A DNA stretch of 64,000 bases from Humibacillus xanthopallidus (lineage in GTDB: Bacteria > Actinomycetota > Actinomycetes > Actinomycetales > Dermatophilaceae). The notes under the pieces were generated by a model. That model saw nothing but the letters and a program-made list of their open reading frames with translations, was not told where the DNA came from and did not search any database. This document shows positions 27,428 to 35,008 of this stretch, one piece after another (position 1 is the stretch's first letter; the number at the start of each line of letters is the position of its first letter). The stretch spans positions 2,356,001-2,420,000 of the forward strand of contig NZ_VFQF01000001.1 of NCBI RefSeq assembly GCF_006717145.1, written 5' to 3'. A program made the position numbers and the translations under genes.

Positions 27428-28138
27428 GTGGCGACACCGTTCGACTACTCCAACCTCAGCGACCGGCCGCGCGGGCCGGGGCTGTCGGCGTTGTCGGCGC
27501 TCGTGCCCGGCGTCCGTGCCGTCCAGGAGCAGGTGGGGCCGTATGCCGCCGCGTGGGCCGAGCACAACCGTGCCGTTCTCGAGGGCGCCGGCCCCGTGTG
27601 GGTGGCGCTCGGCGACTCGATGACCCAGGGCATCGGTGCGAGCGCTCCCGGCCGGGGCTGGGTCGGTCAGCTCAGCATGCGGCTGCGTGAGCGCGGGTGG
27701 GAGCACCGCCTCGTCAACCTCGGCGTCAACGGGGCGAGAGTCGACGACGTCTGCGACCGGCAGCTGCCCGCGCTCGACGCGCTGTCGGCCCGGACCGGCC
27801 CTGTGGCCCTCGTGACCGTCGTCATCGGGTCCAACGACGTCGTCGTGCCGCGGCACCGGCGGGGCGTGGTCACCCGCTTCGCGTCGATGCTCGACCGGCT
27901 GCCGCACGGCGCCGTCGTCGCCAACCTGCCGAACCCCCACCGTGAGGCGCGAGCCATCGACGACCTGCTCCGCGAGCGTGACGAGGCGGGTTCGCTCGTG
28001 CTGGCAGACATGCGACGGGAGGGGCCTCGCTCGTGGCGAGGCCGACTGTCGTCAGACCTCTTCCACCCCAACGATCGCGGGTATGCCGAGATGGCCACGG
28101 TCCTCGAGCGCGCCGTCGAGCGGTCGCGGATCGTCTGA
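27428..28138 (+). CDS. SGNH/GDSL hydrolase
   Basis: A 236-residue cytoplasmic-looking esterase with all four SGNH blocks: VALGDSMTQG (nucleophile Ser ~63), NLGVNGARV (Gly), VVIGSNDVVV (Asn), and SDLFHPNDRGYA (Asp/His). No signal peptide is seen. The substrate is not predictable; acyl esters are usual. GTG at 27428 is divergent from metB by 58 bp. A tyrosine codon TAT occurs in the GTATGCC motif context twice in this gene. Confidence 0.88.
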   Translation: MATPFDYSNLSDRPRGPGLSALSALVPGVRAVQEQVGPYAAAWAEHNRAVLEGAGPVWVALGDSMTQGIGASAPGRGWVGQLSMRLRERGWEHRLVNLGVNGARVDDVCDRQLPALDALSARTGPVALVTVVIGSNDVVVPRHRRGVVTRFASMLDRLPHGAVVANLPNPHREARAIDDLLRERDEAGSLVLADMRREGPRSWRGRLSSDLFHPNDRGYAEMATVLERAVERSRIV

Positions 28139-28225
28139 CCCTGGGAGCTGCCCAACGTCCGACCCGCGGAGTCACGGATCGTCTCATCCGCGGAACGCAC
28201 TGCGTGGCAACAGATCTCGCCCGCG

Positions 28226-28846
28226 TCAGGTGATGTCGTGGTCGCGCGCCCACAGCGCCGCGCTCGTGCGGTCGGACACACCGATGCGGCGGAAGACGTT
28301 GCCGAGGTGGACCTTGACGGTCCTCTCGCTGATGCCGAGCGTGCGGGCGATCTGCTTGTTGGCCAGGCCCTTGGCGACGTGCGAGAGGACCTCGCGCTCC
28401 CGACCGCTCAGCGAGACGTCGGACGCGCCACGGTCTGCCGAGGGCAGCAGCGCCCGGGCCACCCGGGGGTCGAGTGGGGCGTGCCCGGCCGCGGCCGCCC
28501 GCACCGCCTCGAGCACGTCCCTCGGCTCGCTGTCCTTGAGCAGGTAGCCCACGGCTCCCGCCTCGAGCGCCGAGCGCACCCGCTCCGCCTCGGCGAAGGA
28601 CGTGAGCACGACGACGGGCGTCTCGAGCCCCGCAGCGCGCAGCCTCCGGATCGCCTCGATGCCGTCGACGCCGGGCATTGACAGGTCCATGAGCACGACG
28701 TCGGGGGCCGCCTCGCTGACGACGGTCACCGCCTGCGCGCCGTCACCGGCCTCGCCGACGACCTGGAGGTCGGGGCTCGCGTCGATGATGGTGCGCAGGC
28801 CGGCGCGCACGAGCCGGTGGTCGTCGACGACGACGACGCTCGTCAC
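28226..28846 (-). CDS. NarL/LuxR-type response regulator
   Basis: 206 residues. Receiver domain: VVVVDDHRLVRAGL, phosphoacceptor Asp in DVVLMDLSMPGVDG (~residue 54), VVVLTSF, and Lys in GYLLKDS. C-terminal LuxR helix-turn-helix: LSGREREVLSHVAKGLANKQIARTLGISERTVKVHLGNV. The GTG start overlaps the kinase stop by four bases (GTGA), so it is the cognate regulator of the upstream sensor. Target genes are unknown. Confidence 0.94.
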   Translation of the reverse strand: MTSVVVVDDHRLVRAGLRTIIDASPDLQVVGEAGDGAQAVTVVSEAAPDVVLMDLSMPGVDGIEAIRRLRAAGLETPVVVLTSFAEAERVRSALEAGAVGYLLKDSEPRDVLEAVRAAAAGHAPLDPRVARALLPSADRGASDVSLSGREREVLSHVAKGLANKQIARTLGISERTVKVHLGNVFRRIGVSDRTSAALWARDHDIT

Positions 28847-30414
28847 GACGGCTCCCCCACCGGGATGGCCAGACGCCACCGCGTGCCGCCGCCGGGCGAC
28901 GACGACACCCGGAGGACCGCACCGACGTCGGTCGCGAGGTCGGCGAGCACTCTCACCCCGAAGTGACCCTCCTGGGACGGGAGCGTGGTGGGGTCGAAAC
29001 CCACCCCGTCGTCGTCGATCGCGAGCACGACCCGCTGACTCCGGTCACTGCTGTCCGGGGCGAGATCTCCTGTGTCCGTGGGATCCCCGAGCGACAGGGT
29101 CACGACCACACGGGTCGCCTCCGCATGCTTGACGACGTTGCGCAGGCACTCACGCGTCATGCGGTGCACCACCTGCTGCTCGGTCCGGCCGAGCCGGGCG
29201 ACCGCAGCGTCGTCGACGTGGACCTCGACGGCGACGCCCCTGCCCTCGAGCGGTCGCGCGAGGTCGGTGATCGCTGCCGCGAGGCCCGCGTCGGCGAGTC
29301 GGGCGGGGTAGATGTCGACGAGCAGCGAGCGGAGGCTCGCGACGCTCGACCGCACCGTCGAGCCGGCCTCGGCGATGGTCGAGGCGAGCGCGCCGCGCCC
29401 CTCGGCCCTGGCCACCTCCGCGGCGCCGGTGACGGCAAGAGAGCTGGCGACGAGATCCTGCACCGGCCCGTCGTGCAGGTCGGCCGCGATGCGTCGCCGC
29501 TCCCCGTCAGACGCGTCGACCGCTCGGCGAAGCAACGACTCCCGCTGCGACTGCGCCGCCTGCAGCCGGTCGAGCAGGCGCCAGATGATCGGCGCCATGA
29601 GCACGAGGAGCAGCAGGAGGCTGCTCGCGAGCACTCCTGCAAGGCCGCGCCACAGGTCGAAGGCGCGAGCCTGGACCGGGGCGTAGTCGCCGTAGACCTC
29701 GAAGAGCAGCTCGGCCCCCGAGGGGGTCCAGACGGGGCGGTAGACCTCGAGCAGCTTGCCGCCGTAGCGCTCGAACTCGTTCTCCGAGCGGTCGAGGTCG
29801 GAGACCTCGGCCCGGGTCTGCGGGTGGGCGAGGGTGTCGCGCTGCTCCTCCCCGAGCGTGAAGCGCTGCCCGACGAGGCGCGACTCGTCCGCATAGACGA
29901 CGGTGCCGTCGGGCTTCCACAGCTTGACCCGGACGATCCCGTTGGGCAGCACGCTCTCGCGCACCACCCGGTCGAGGCTGTCGTATGCCGCCTGGTCCCC
30001 CGCGAGCAACGCGTCAGTCAGTGCCGGCTGGACGACCGACAGGGCCAGCAGGTTGGTCGTGTGGGCAGCGTCGTTCACCGCCTCGCGCTCAGCCAGGCGG
30101 CTGGCCGCGAACGACGTGCCGACGACGACCACGGCGAAAACGGCCAGGGCGGCGAGGCCGAGCTGCACGAGCGTCCGTCGCCGGGTCGGCAGCGGCCGCA
30201 CGGGGGGCACGGCCGCGCCGTCGGCGAGCGTCCACCACGAGGGAGGGGCGTGGTGGGCCTGCTCGCCGACGGCCCCCGACACGGGAAGGGGCTGGGTGAC
30301 CCCTGCCGTCTGTGCCGTGACCGGCACCGGCACGGTGTCCTCGGTGGCCTCGCTGGCCTCGGTGTCCTCGACGTTGCGGACGTCCCCCGTGGCCGGGCGG
30401 TGGATGTCGGGCAT
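28843..30414 (-). CDS. NarL-family sensor histidine kinase
   Basis: 523 residues. A disordered N-terminus leads to TM1 near 75-100, an extracytoplasmic sensing region of ~150 residues (YDSLDRVVRESVLPNGIVRVKLW, GEEQRDTL) and TM2 near 255-280. A HisKA_3 dimerisation helix carries the phosphorylated His in AADLHDGPVQDLVA, and a C-terminal HATPase_c domain has DDDGVGFDP and GHFGVRVLADLA. It follows a secreted repeat protein by 2 nt and overlaps its response regulator, giving a three-gene operon. The signal is unknown; the secreted protein is a candidate partner. Confidence 0.93.
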   Translation of the reverse strand: MPDIHRPATGDVRNVEDTEASEATEDTVPVPVTAQTAGVTQPLPVSGAVGEQAHHAPPSWWTLADGAAVPPVRPLPTRRRTLVQLGLAALAVFAVVVVGTSFAASRLAEREAVNDAAHTTNLLALSVVQPALTDALLAGDQAAYDSLDRVVRESVLPNGIVRVKLWKPDGTVVYADESRLVGQRFTLGEEQRDTLAHPQTRAEVSDLDRSENEFERYGGKLLEVYRPVWTPSGAELLFEVYGDYAPVQARAFDLWRGLAGVLASSLLLLLVLMAPIIWRLLDRLQAAQSQRESLLRRAVDASDGERRRIAADLHDGPVQDLVASSLAVTGAAEVARAEGRGALASTIAEAGSTVRSSVASLRSLLVDIYPARLADAGLAAAITDLARPLEGRGVAVEVHVDDAAVARLGRTEQQVVHRMTRECLRNVVKHAEATRVVVTLSLGDPTDTGDLAPDSSDRSQRVVLAIDDDGVGFDPTTLPSQEGHFGVRVLADLATDVGAVLRVSSSPGGGTRWRLAIPVGEPS

Positions 30415-30416
30415 GG

Positions 30417-30857
30417 TCAGCTGTCGTCTCCACCGGAGTCGTCGGAGCCGTGCCCGCCCGAGGAGCGTCCGGCAGAGTCGTCGCTGCCCGAGTCGTCGGA
30501 GCCGTGGCGCCCCGAGCCCGACGAGCCGGACGAGCCCGACGAGCCCGATGAGCCGCCGTGGTCGTCACCCGGCTCCGACGTGCGCGTACCGGCCGGACGG
30601 TCGCCGCCGTGGTCGTCACCCGGCTCCGACGTGCGCGTACCGGCCGGACGGTCGCCACCGTGGTCGTCACCCGGCTCCGACGTGCGCGTGGCGGCGGGGG
30701 TCGGCGTGCCGGAGGAGTCGTCGTCGTTCGTCACGAGCTGCGCCGACGCGGGCACCCTAGTGGGCACGGACTGGGCGAAGGAGCTGTTGCCGACGAGGCC
30801 GAGCGTGGCAGGCACGAGCGCGGCAACGGCGGCGAAGGCGAGAGTGAGTCGTCGCAT
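30417..30857 (-). CDS. Secreted, acidic, repeat-containing protein
   Basis: 146 residues. It has a classical signal peptide (MRRLTLAFAAVAALVPATLG, cleavage probably after SFA). The mature part is almost entirely low complexity: a 17-residue unit (GTRTSEPGDDHGGDRPA) repeated nearly perfectly about three times, then Ser/Gly and Asp/Ser/Gly runs. There is no known domain. GGAAAGG lies eight bases upstream of the ATG at 30857. The stop is 2 nt from the histidine kinase start, so it is the first gene of that operon. High acidity suggests cation binding or a surface role, but this is speculative. Confidence 0.75.
   Translation of the reverse strand: MRRLTLAFAAVAALVPATLGLVGNSSFAQSVPTRVPASAQLVTNDDDSSGTPTPAATRTSEPGDDHGGDRPAGTRTSEPGDDHGGDRPAGTRTSEPGDDHGGSSGSSGSSGSSGSGRHGSDDSGSDDSAGRSSGGHGSDDSGGDDS
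30558..30692. repeat. 51-bp tandem repeat inside the secreted protein gene
   Basis: Copies begin at 30558, 30609 and 30660 (exactly 51 bp, 17 codons; the third is partial). They are nearly identical at the nucleotide level, which points to recent expansion or gene conversion and likely length variation between strains. Confidence 0.9.
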
Positions 30858-31079
30858 GGGAGTGGACCTTTCCTGTGGGTGAGTCTCGCAGACCGGGAGG
30901 GTGGGCCGGTCCGGATGCCTCGAGGCGGTCCGGCTCGGTCGTCTTCTGCAATGGATCCACCGTGCCGCCACGACACGGACACCCACCATCGGGCTTTGGT
31001 CCTAGTACCTCCGGCGCCAGGTGCACCCAACCGGCCCAATCCGCGACGATGAGCCGATGCGAGGAGGACACTCAGGAGC

Positions 31080-31280
31080 ATGGCCACGCGCAACTTCGTG
31101 TGTCTCCTCCTCGGCCACAAATGGAGCCGGGAGCGGATGCCCAACCGCACCCTGCGGCTCACCTGCAAGCGCTGCGGCGACGTCGACGTCGTCGAGAAGG
31201 ACTTCGACGTCGGCAGGTTCGGTGGCCCCGGCGGCAGCCTCGGCGGCGGCGGGGGTGGCGGCGCCGGGGTCGGCTTCTGA
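31080..31280 (+). CDS. Small zinc-ribbon-like protein (DUF1660-like)
   Basis: 66 residues. The pattern CLLLGHKW followed by LTCKRCGD gives Cys-x4-His plus Cys-x2-Cys, a plausible single zinc site. The tail is Gly-only low complexity. AGGAG lies just upstream of the ATG. The family is usually annotated DUF1660 and has no known role. The gene converges on the double GNAT gene. Confidence 0.65.
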   Translation: MATRNFVCLLLGHKWSRERMPNRTLRLTCKRCGDVDVVEKDFDVGRFGGPGGSLGGGGGGGAGVGF

Positions 31281-31297
31281 CCTGTCTGCTCGCGGCG

Positions 31298-32320
31298 CTA
31301 CAGGTCCTTCGCCCATTCGCGCGACCAGCCCGTCGGCCGGAAGCCCAGACGCTCGTTGATCGCGATCATGTGGACGTTCGTGTCGGCGTTCCACGTGCGC
31401 ACCGCCGTCACGTCCGGCTTCTCCCGTTGCAGGGCGCGCAGGTTGGCCACCTTGAGGGCGAGCCCGAGCGCGTTCCCGCGGTGCTCGCGCAGGACCAGCG
31501 TGTCGGTCTGGACGGCACGCCTGGGGTCGCCGGGCCGCACGACGATGTCGGTGAAGCCGACGAGGCGCCCCGACGGCACGTGCCGCACCACCGACTCGAC
31601 CGCCCAGATCGGGCTGGGCGTGTTCCACTGCTGCCGCACCCGCTCGGCGTCCCACTCCTGCTCGTCGAGGTCGATGTCGCCCGTCGGCGCGTCGGTGCTC
31701 ATCCGCCGCGCGAGCAGGGCCCGGTCCTCGAGCCACTCCTCCGGCAGCGCATCGACCGCCGTCTCCACGACGTATGCCGCAGGGTCCAGTCGCGGGTCGA
31801 GCGCGGCCAGCGTCTCTCCGGACACCGGCAACGACAGGTCCTGGCTGACGTGCGTCTGGGTCAGGCGATACCCGTGGGCGAGGGCGAAAGCCGTTGCGGA
31901 TCCACCGGATTCGTCCGGCGAGTCCGCATGGTCGTGAATCCGTGCGCAACCCGCCTCGCGCAGGAGCCACTCGCAGTGCTCCAGCAGGCGCGACCCGTGC
32001 CCGCGGCGCTGGTGGTCCGGGTGGACCGAGTGCGACACTCCCGCGGTCTCCGTGTTGTCGCGCTCGTGCTGGATGGTCTGCGCGACGGCGACCGGCGCGT
32101 CGCCGCCGCCACCAGCGAGCAGGTCCCCCTCCGACGCCCACAGCGCGAAGGCACGCCGGTGCTCGGCCCGGCGCGGGGCGATGTCGAGCAGCTCCTCCAC
32201 CGTGAGCACCGGCGCGCCCTCGCCCCACAGTGCCCGGCTGGCTGCGTTGTGCACCCCGACCCATTGCTCCGACAGGGGGCCACCAGGCACCAGCGTCAGC
32301 TCGTCGATGCGCCACTTCAC
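31298..32320 (-). CDS. Double-GNAT acetyltransferase, copy 2 of a tandem pair
   Basis: 340 residues with two GNAT-like halves. The N-terminal half has VAVAQTIQHERDNTETAGVSHSVHPDHQRRGHGSRL-type acetyl-CoA loop (QRRGHG); the C-terminal half has REHRGNALGLALKVANL. The GTG start overlaps the previous gene's stop by four bases. Large stretches match the upstream paralogue (RRMSTDAPxxD, SGRLVGFT, DTLVLREHRG, VRTWNAxxNxHM), so the pair arose by tandem duplication. The N-terminal halves have diverged more than the C-terminal ones. Such tandem-GNAT proteins resemble mycothiol synthase-like folds, but specificity is unknown. Confidence 0.82.
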   Translation of the reverse strand: MKWRIDELTLVPGGPLSEQWVGVHNAASRALWGEGAPVLTVEELLDIAPRRAEHRRAFALWASEGDLLAGGGGDAPVAVAQTIQHERDNTETAGVSHSVHPDHQRRGHGSRLLEHCEWLLREAGCARIHDHADSPDESGGSATAFALAHGYRLTQTHVSQDLSLPVSGETLAALDPRLDPAAYVVETAVDALPEEWLEDRALLARRMSTDAPTGDIDLDEQEWDAERVRQQWNTPSPIWAVESVVRHVPSGRLVGFTDIVVRPGDPRRAVQTDTLVLREHRGNALGLALKVANLRALQREKPDVTAVRTWNADTNVHMIAINERLGFRPTGWSREWAKDL

Positions 32321-33372
32321 AAGCGCGCCCCCACCTTCTTCTGCCACTCACGGCTGTAGCCGTCGACGGTGTAGCCGAGGCGGCGGTTGACGGCGAGCAT
32401 GTGCGTGTTGGACGCCGCGTTCCACGTCCGCACTGACGTCACCTCGGGCAGCTCGTCCATGAGCCGCAGGGCGTTCGCCGCCTTGAGTCGCAGGCCCAGT
32501 CCGTGACCGCGGTGCTCGCGCAGCACGAGCGTGTCCTGCTGGTAGGCCAGATCGGGCTCGCCTGCCGAGACCGAGACCGTGGTGAAGCCGACGAGGCGAC
32601 CCGAGGGCAGGTGCCGCGCCACCGTCTCGACGATGCGGCGGCCCGAGGCCCGCGAGCGCTCGTAGGACGCCCTCAGGCGGTCGGCGTCCCACACCTCCTC
32701 CTCGACGTCGAGGTCGTCCGACGGGGCGTCCGTGCTCATCCGCTGCTGCAGGACGGCGCGGTCCTCGAGCCACTCCTGCGGCATGTGGTCGACGAAGGAC
32801 TCGAACCCGTAGTCGTCACCAGCACCGGAACCGGCACCGGCACCGTCACCGGCACCGTCACCGGACAGCACCGCGGCGACCGCGTCCCGGTCCGCCGGCA
32901 GCGCCATGTCGCTGCGCAGCATCGTCAACCCGATCGCGAAGCCGTGTGCCCTCGCAAAGCCCTCCGAGAGGTCGGCGGCCCCGTGCGCCCACTCCGTCTC
33001 GGCGTTGAACACGCTGCGCCCGTGCGCGGCACCGAGCCGCTCGGCCTCGGCGAGCAGCGCGGAGCCGAACCCCCAGCCCCGGTGGGCGGGGTCGACCGAG
33101 AGCCAGAGCAGGGCGAGCGACGTGTTGTCGGCGCGCGGCATGATGACGTCGAGCGCTCCGACCATCTCGCCGCCCCGCCAGGCAGCTCGCGGGACCCGCA
33201 GCTTCTCGCCTGACCGGTGGAAGGCGCGGATCTCCTCGAGCGTCCACGAGCTCCCCCGGTCGCCGAAGAGCTCGCGCTGCACGGCCGCGTGGATCCCGGT
33301 CCAGCGCTCGGCGTCGGGGAGGCAGTTGTCGTCGAGCAGGTCGATGGGTCGGATCTCGAAGTCGGCGCTCAC
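32317..33372 (-). CDS. Double-GNAT acetyltransferase, copy 1 of a tandem pair
   Basis: 351 residues. First GNAT half: LALLWLSVDPAHRGWGFGSALL. A Gly/Ala/Asp low-complexity linker (GDGAGDGAGAGSGAGDD) follows. The second GNAT half has DTLVLREHRGHGLGLRLKAANAL and ends ASNTHMLAVNRRLGY. GTG at 33372 (SADFEIRPIDLL) is used; the longer open frame upstream overlaps the ThrRS leader region antisense and is spurious. It is divergently oriented from the leader-ThrRS unit, sharing a ~135-bp promoter region. Substrate is unknown. Confidence 0.82.
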   Translation of the reverse strand: MSADFEIRPIDLLDDNCLPDAERWTGIHAAVQRELFGDRGSSWTLEEIRAFHRSGEKLRVPRAAWRGGEMVGALDVIMPRADNTSLALLWLSVDPAHRGWGFGSALLAEAERLGAAHGRSVFNAETEWAHGAADLSEGFARAHGFAIGLTMLRSDMALPADRDAVAAVLSGDGAGDGAGAGSGAGDDYGFESFVDHMPQEWLEDRAVLQQRMSTDAPSDDLDVEEEVWDADRLRASYERSRASGRRIVETVARHLPSGRLVGFTTVSVSAGEPDLAYQQDTLVLREHRGHGLGLRLKAANALRLMDELPEVTSVRTWNAASNTHMLAVNRRLGYTVDGYSREWQKKVGARL

Positions 33373-33472
33373 GCGCCCGAGTCTGTCGAGCCGGCCCCAG
33401 CGAGGCGACCCCTTTTGCCGAGGAGCCCGCACGACGGCATACGCCCTCGGTGGGGAGCGACGGCGAAACGCG

Positions 33473-33501
33473 TTGCGGCGCCAAGGCCCCCGGCCTACCC
33501 T
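33473..33501 (+). promoter_or_regulatory. Promoter of the leader peptide-ThrRS unit
   Basis: TTGCGG (33473-33478) and TACCCT (33496-33501) are separated by exactly 17 bp, a good sigma-A/HrdB-type arrangement. The expected start is at 33507-33508, the first base of the leader ATG, so the leader peptide would be translated from a leaderless mRNA. Confidence 0.6.
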
Positions 33502-33507
33502 CGAACC

Positions 33508-33567
33508 ATGCACCATGCCCAGCAGACGACGACGCCGGACCTCTCCGGCGCGCTGCTGCTGCTCTAG
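33508..33567 (+). CDS. Threonine-rich leader peptide of the ThrRS-like gene
   Basis: A 19-residue open frame, MHHAQQTTTPDLSGALLLL, ends 88 nt before the ThrRS-like ATG. Three consecutive Thr codons (all ACG) are followed by four Leu codons. It is placed between a good promoter and a terminator-like stem, which is the layout of ribosome-mediated attenuators. The Thr tract matches the amino acid charged by the downstream synthetase. It is too short to be a functional protein; its role would be to let ribosome stalling report low charged tRNA-Thr. The Leu run may be coincidental. Confidence 0.7.
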   Translation: MHHAQQTTTPDLSGALLLL

Positions 33568-33583
33568 CACCCACGCACACCCA

Positions 33584-33608
33584 CGCCCCGGGAGTCGACT
33601 CCGGGGCG
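33584..33608 (+). terminator. Attenuator stem-loop upstream of the ThrRS-like gene
   Basis: CGCCCC pairs with GGGGCG and, after a one-base bulge, GGAGTC pairs with GACTCC. The stem begins 16 nt after the leader stop and is followed by TTCGTCGTCT, a partly T-rich tail. That tail (CGTTCGTCGTCT) is complementary to the leader's Thr-codon stretch (AGACGACGA), allowing an alternative pairing that depends on where the ribosome stands. Confidence 0.6.
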
Positions 33609-33621
33609 TTCGTCGTCTCCG

Positions 33622-33642
33622 GGGTCGGCCCGCGGCCGACCC
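33622..33642 (+). promoter_or_regulatory. RBS-proximal hairpin of the ThrRS-like gene
   Basis: GGGTCGGCC and GGCCGACCC form a perfect nine-base stem with a three-base loop ending directly before the ribosome-binding site GAAGGAGA (33643-33650). It could hinder ribosome access, or be part of the antiterminator fold. Confidence 0.5.
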
Positions 33643-33655
33643 GAAGGAGACCGCC

Positions 33656-34885
33656 ATGCCCGACCACCGGGACCTCAACCACGACCTCGACGTCTTTGCG
33701 ACCGACCCGCTCGCCGGAGCCGGTCTGCCCCTCTGGCTGCCCGCCGGCTCCGTCATCAGGGACGAGCTCGAACGCCTCGCCCGCGACCTCGCCCACGCCG
33801 ACGGCTGCGTCGGCGTGCACACCCCGGTGCTCGGCAAGCGGGCCCTCTTCGAGCAGTCCGGGCACTGGGCCAAGTTCGAGGACGACATGTTCCCGTCCAT
33901 GCGGCTCGGTGAAGAGGAGGTGGTGCTGCGCCCCGCGAACTGCCCGCACCACGCGCTCGTCTATTCGGCCCGCAGCCACTCCTACCGGGAGCTGCCGATC
34001 CGGCTCAACGAGCTGGCGCCGATGTTCCGCGCCGAGCGGTCCGGCGTGCTGTCGGGGCTCACCCGCGTGCGGCAGATCAGCCTCGACGACACCCACGTCT
34101 TCTGCCGTCCCGACCAGGCCGGCGAGGAGGCGGCGCGAGGCCTGCGGGCGGCGCTCGAGGCACAGCGCATCCTCGGCCTGCCCGTGCACCACGTTCGCCT
34201 CTCGCTGCGCGACGGCTCCGACGCCTGGCTGGGCAGCCGGGAGCAGTGGGAGGCCACTCAGGACGCCCTCCGCGAGGCGGCCTTGGAGGTGCTCGTGGGC
34301 CACGACCTCCCGCTCGTCGAGGCCGCGGGCGAGGCCGCCTTCTACGGGCCGAAGCTCGACCTGCAGGTCGTCGACGCGCGCGGCCATGAGGAGACCATCG
34401 CGACCGTCCAGGTCGACTTCAACCAGCCGGAGCGTTTCGACCTGACCTACCACGGCGAGGACGGCGGGCGGCACCGCGTCGTCATGATCCACCGCGGCAC
34501 CGTCGGCTCGATGGAGCGCGTCACCGCGGCACTGCTCGAACGCTACGACGGCCGCCTCCCGCTGTGGCTGGCCCCGGTGCAGGTGGCCGTGCTGCCGGTG
34601 TCGGAGCAGCAGGACGCCTCCGCCCGAGGGCTCGTCGACGCACTGCGCGCCGAAGGCGTACGCGTCGAGCTCGCTCCCGAGGACTCGCTCGGCGCGCGCA
34701 TCCGGGAGTGCCGTCGGCGTCGCGTCACCGTCCTCGCCGTCGTCGGCGCACGTGAGGCTGCCGACGGGGCGGCCCAGGTCACCGACGTCGCATCCGGGTT
34801 CCGTGCCGTCGTCCCGATGCGCCAGCTGGTCGAGCGGGTCGTCGCAGCCCGCGACCACCGCCGGCCGCTCACCGACTGGGCCTGA
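33656..34885 (+). CDS. Threonyl-tRNA synthetase-like protein lacking TGS and editing domains
   Basis: 409 residues, against ~650-690 for normal bacterial ThrRS. Only the class II catalytic core and the anticodon-binding domain remain. Motif 2 is FRAERSGVLSGLTRVRQISLDDTHVF. Motif 3 region is VVMIHRGTVGSMERVTAALLERY. The three zinc ligands (Cys in RPANCPHH, His in DDTHVF, His in VMIHRG) are kept, so it should still select Thr. Without the N2 domain it cannot clear Ser-tRNA-Thr. It is preceded by a Thr-codon leader and attenuator. It is likely a second, stress- or inhibitor-linked ThrRS if a full-length copy exists elsewhere; that copy is not in this window. It could also modify something other than tRNA. 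Confidence 0.87.
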   Translation: MPDHRDLNHDLDVFATDPLAGAGLPLWLPAGSVIRDELERLARDLAHADGCVGVHTPVLGKRALFEQSGHWAKFEDDMFPSMRLGEEEVVLRPANCPHHALVYSARSHSYRELPIRLNELAPMFRAERSGVLSGLTRVRQISLDDTHVFCRPDQAGEEAARGLRAALEAQRILGLPVHHVRLSLRDGSDAWLGSREQWEATQDALREAALEVLVGHDLPLVEAAGEAAFYGPKLDLQVVDARGHEETIATVQVDFNQPERFDLTYHGEDGGRHRVVMIHRGTVGSMERVTAALLERYDGRLPLWLAPVQVAVLPVSEQQDASARGLVDALRAEGVRVELAPEDSLGARIRECRRRRVTVLAVVGAREAADGAAQVTDVASGFRAVVPMRQLVERVVAARDHRRPLTDWA

Positions 34886-35008
34886 CGGCCGGGCCTGACG
34901 ACCGGGCACGGCCACGCGGCATACGGGCTGGCCCCCACGGCATACGGGAGGGTGCTCGAGCGTTACAGGGACGTAAGTCGCTGACGAGACGAAGGATGTG
35001 ACCCCGGC

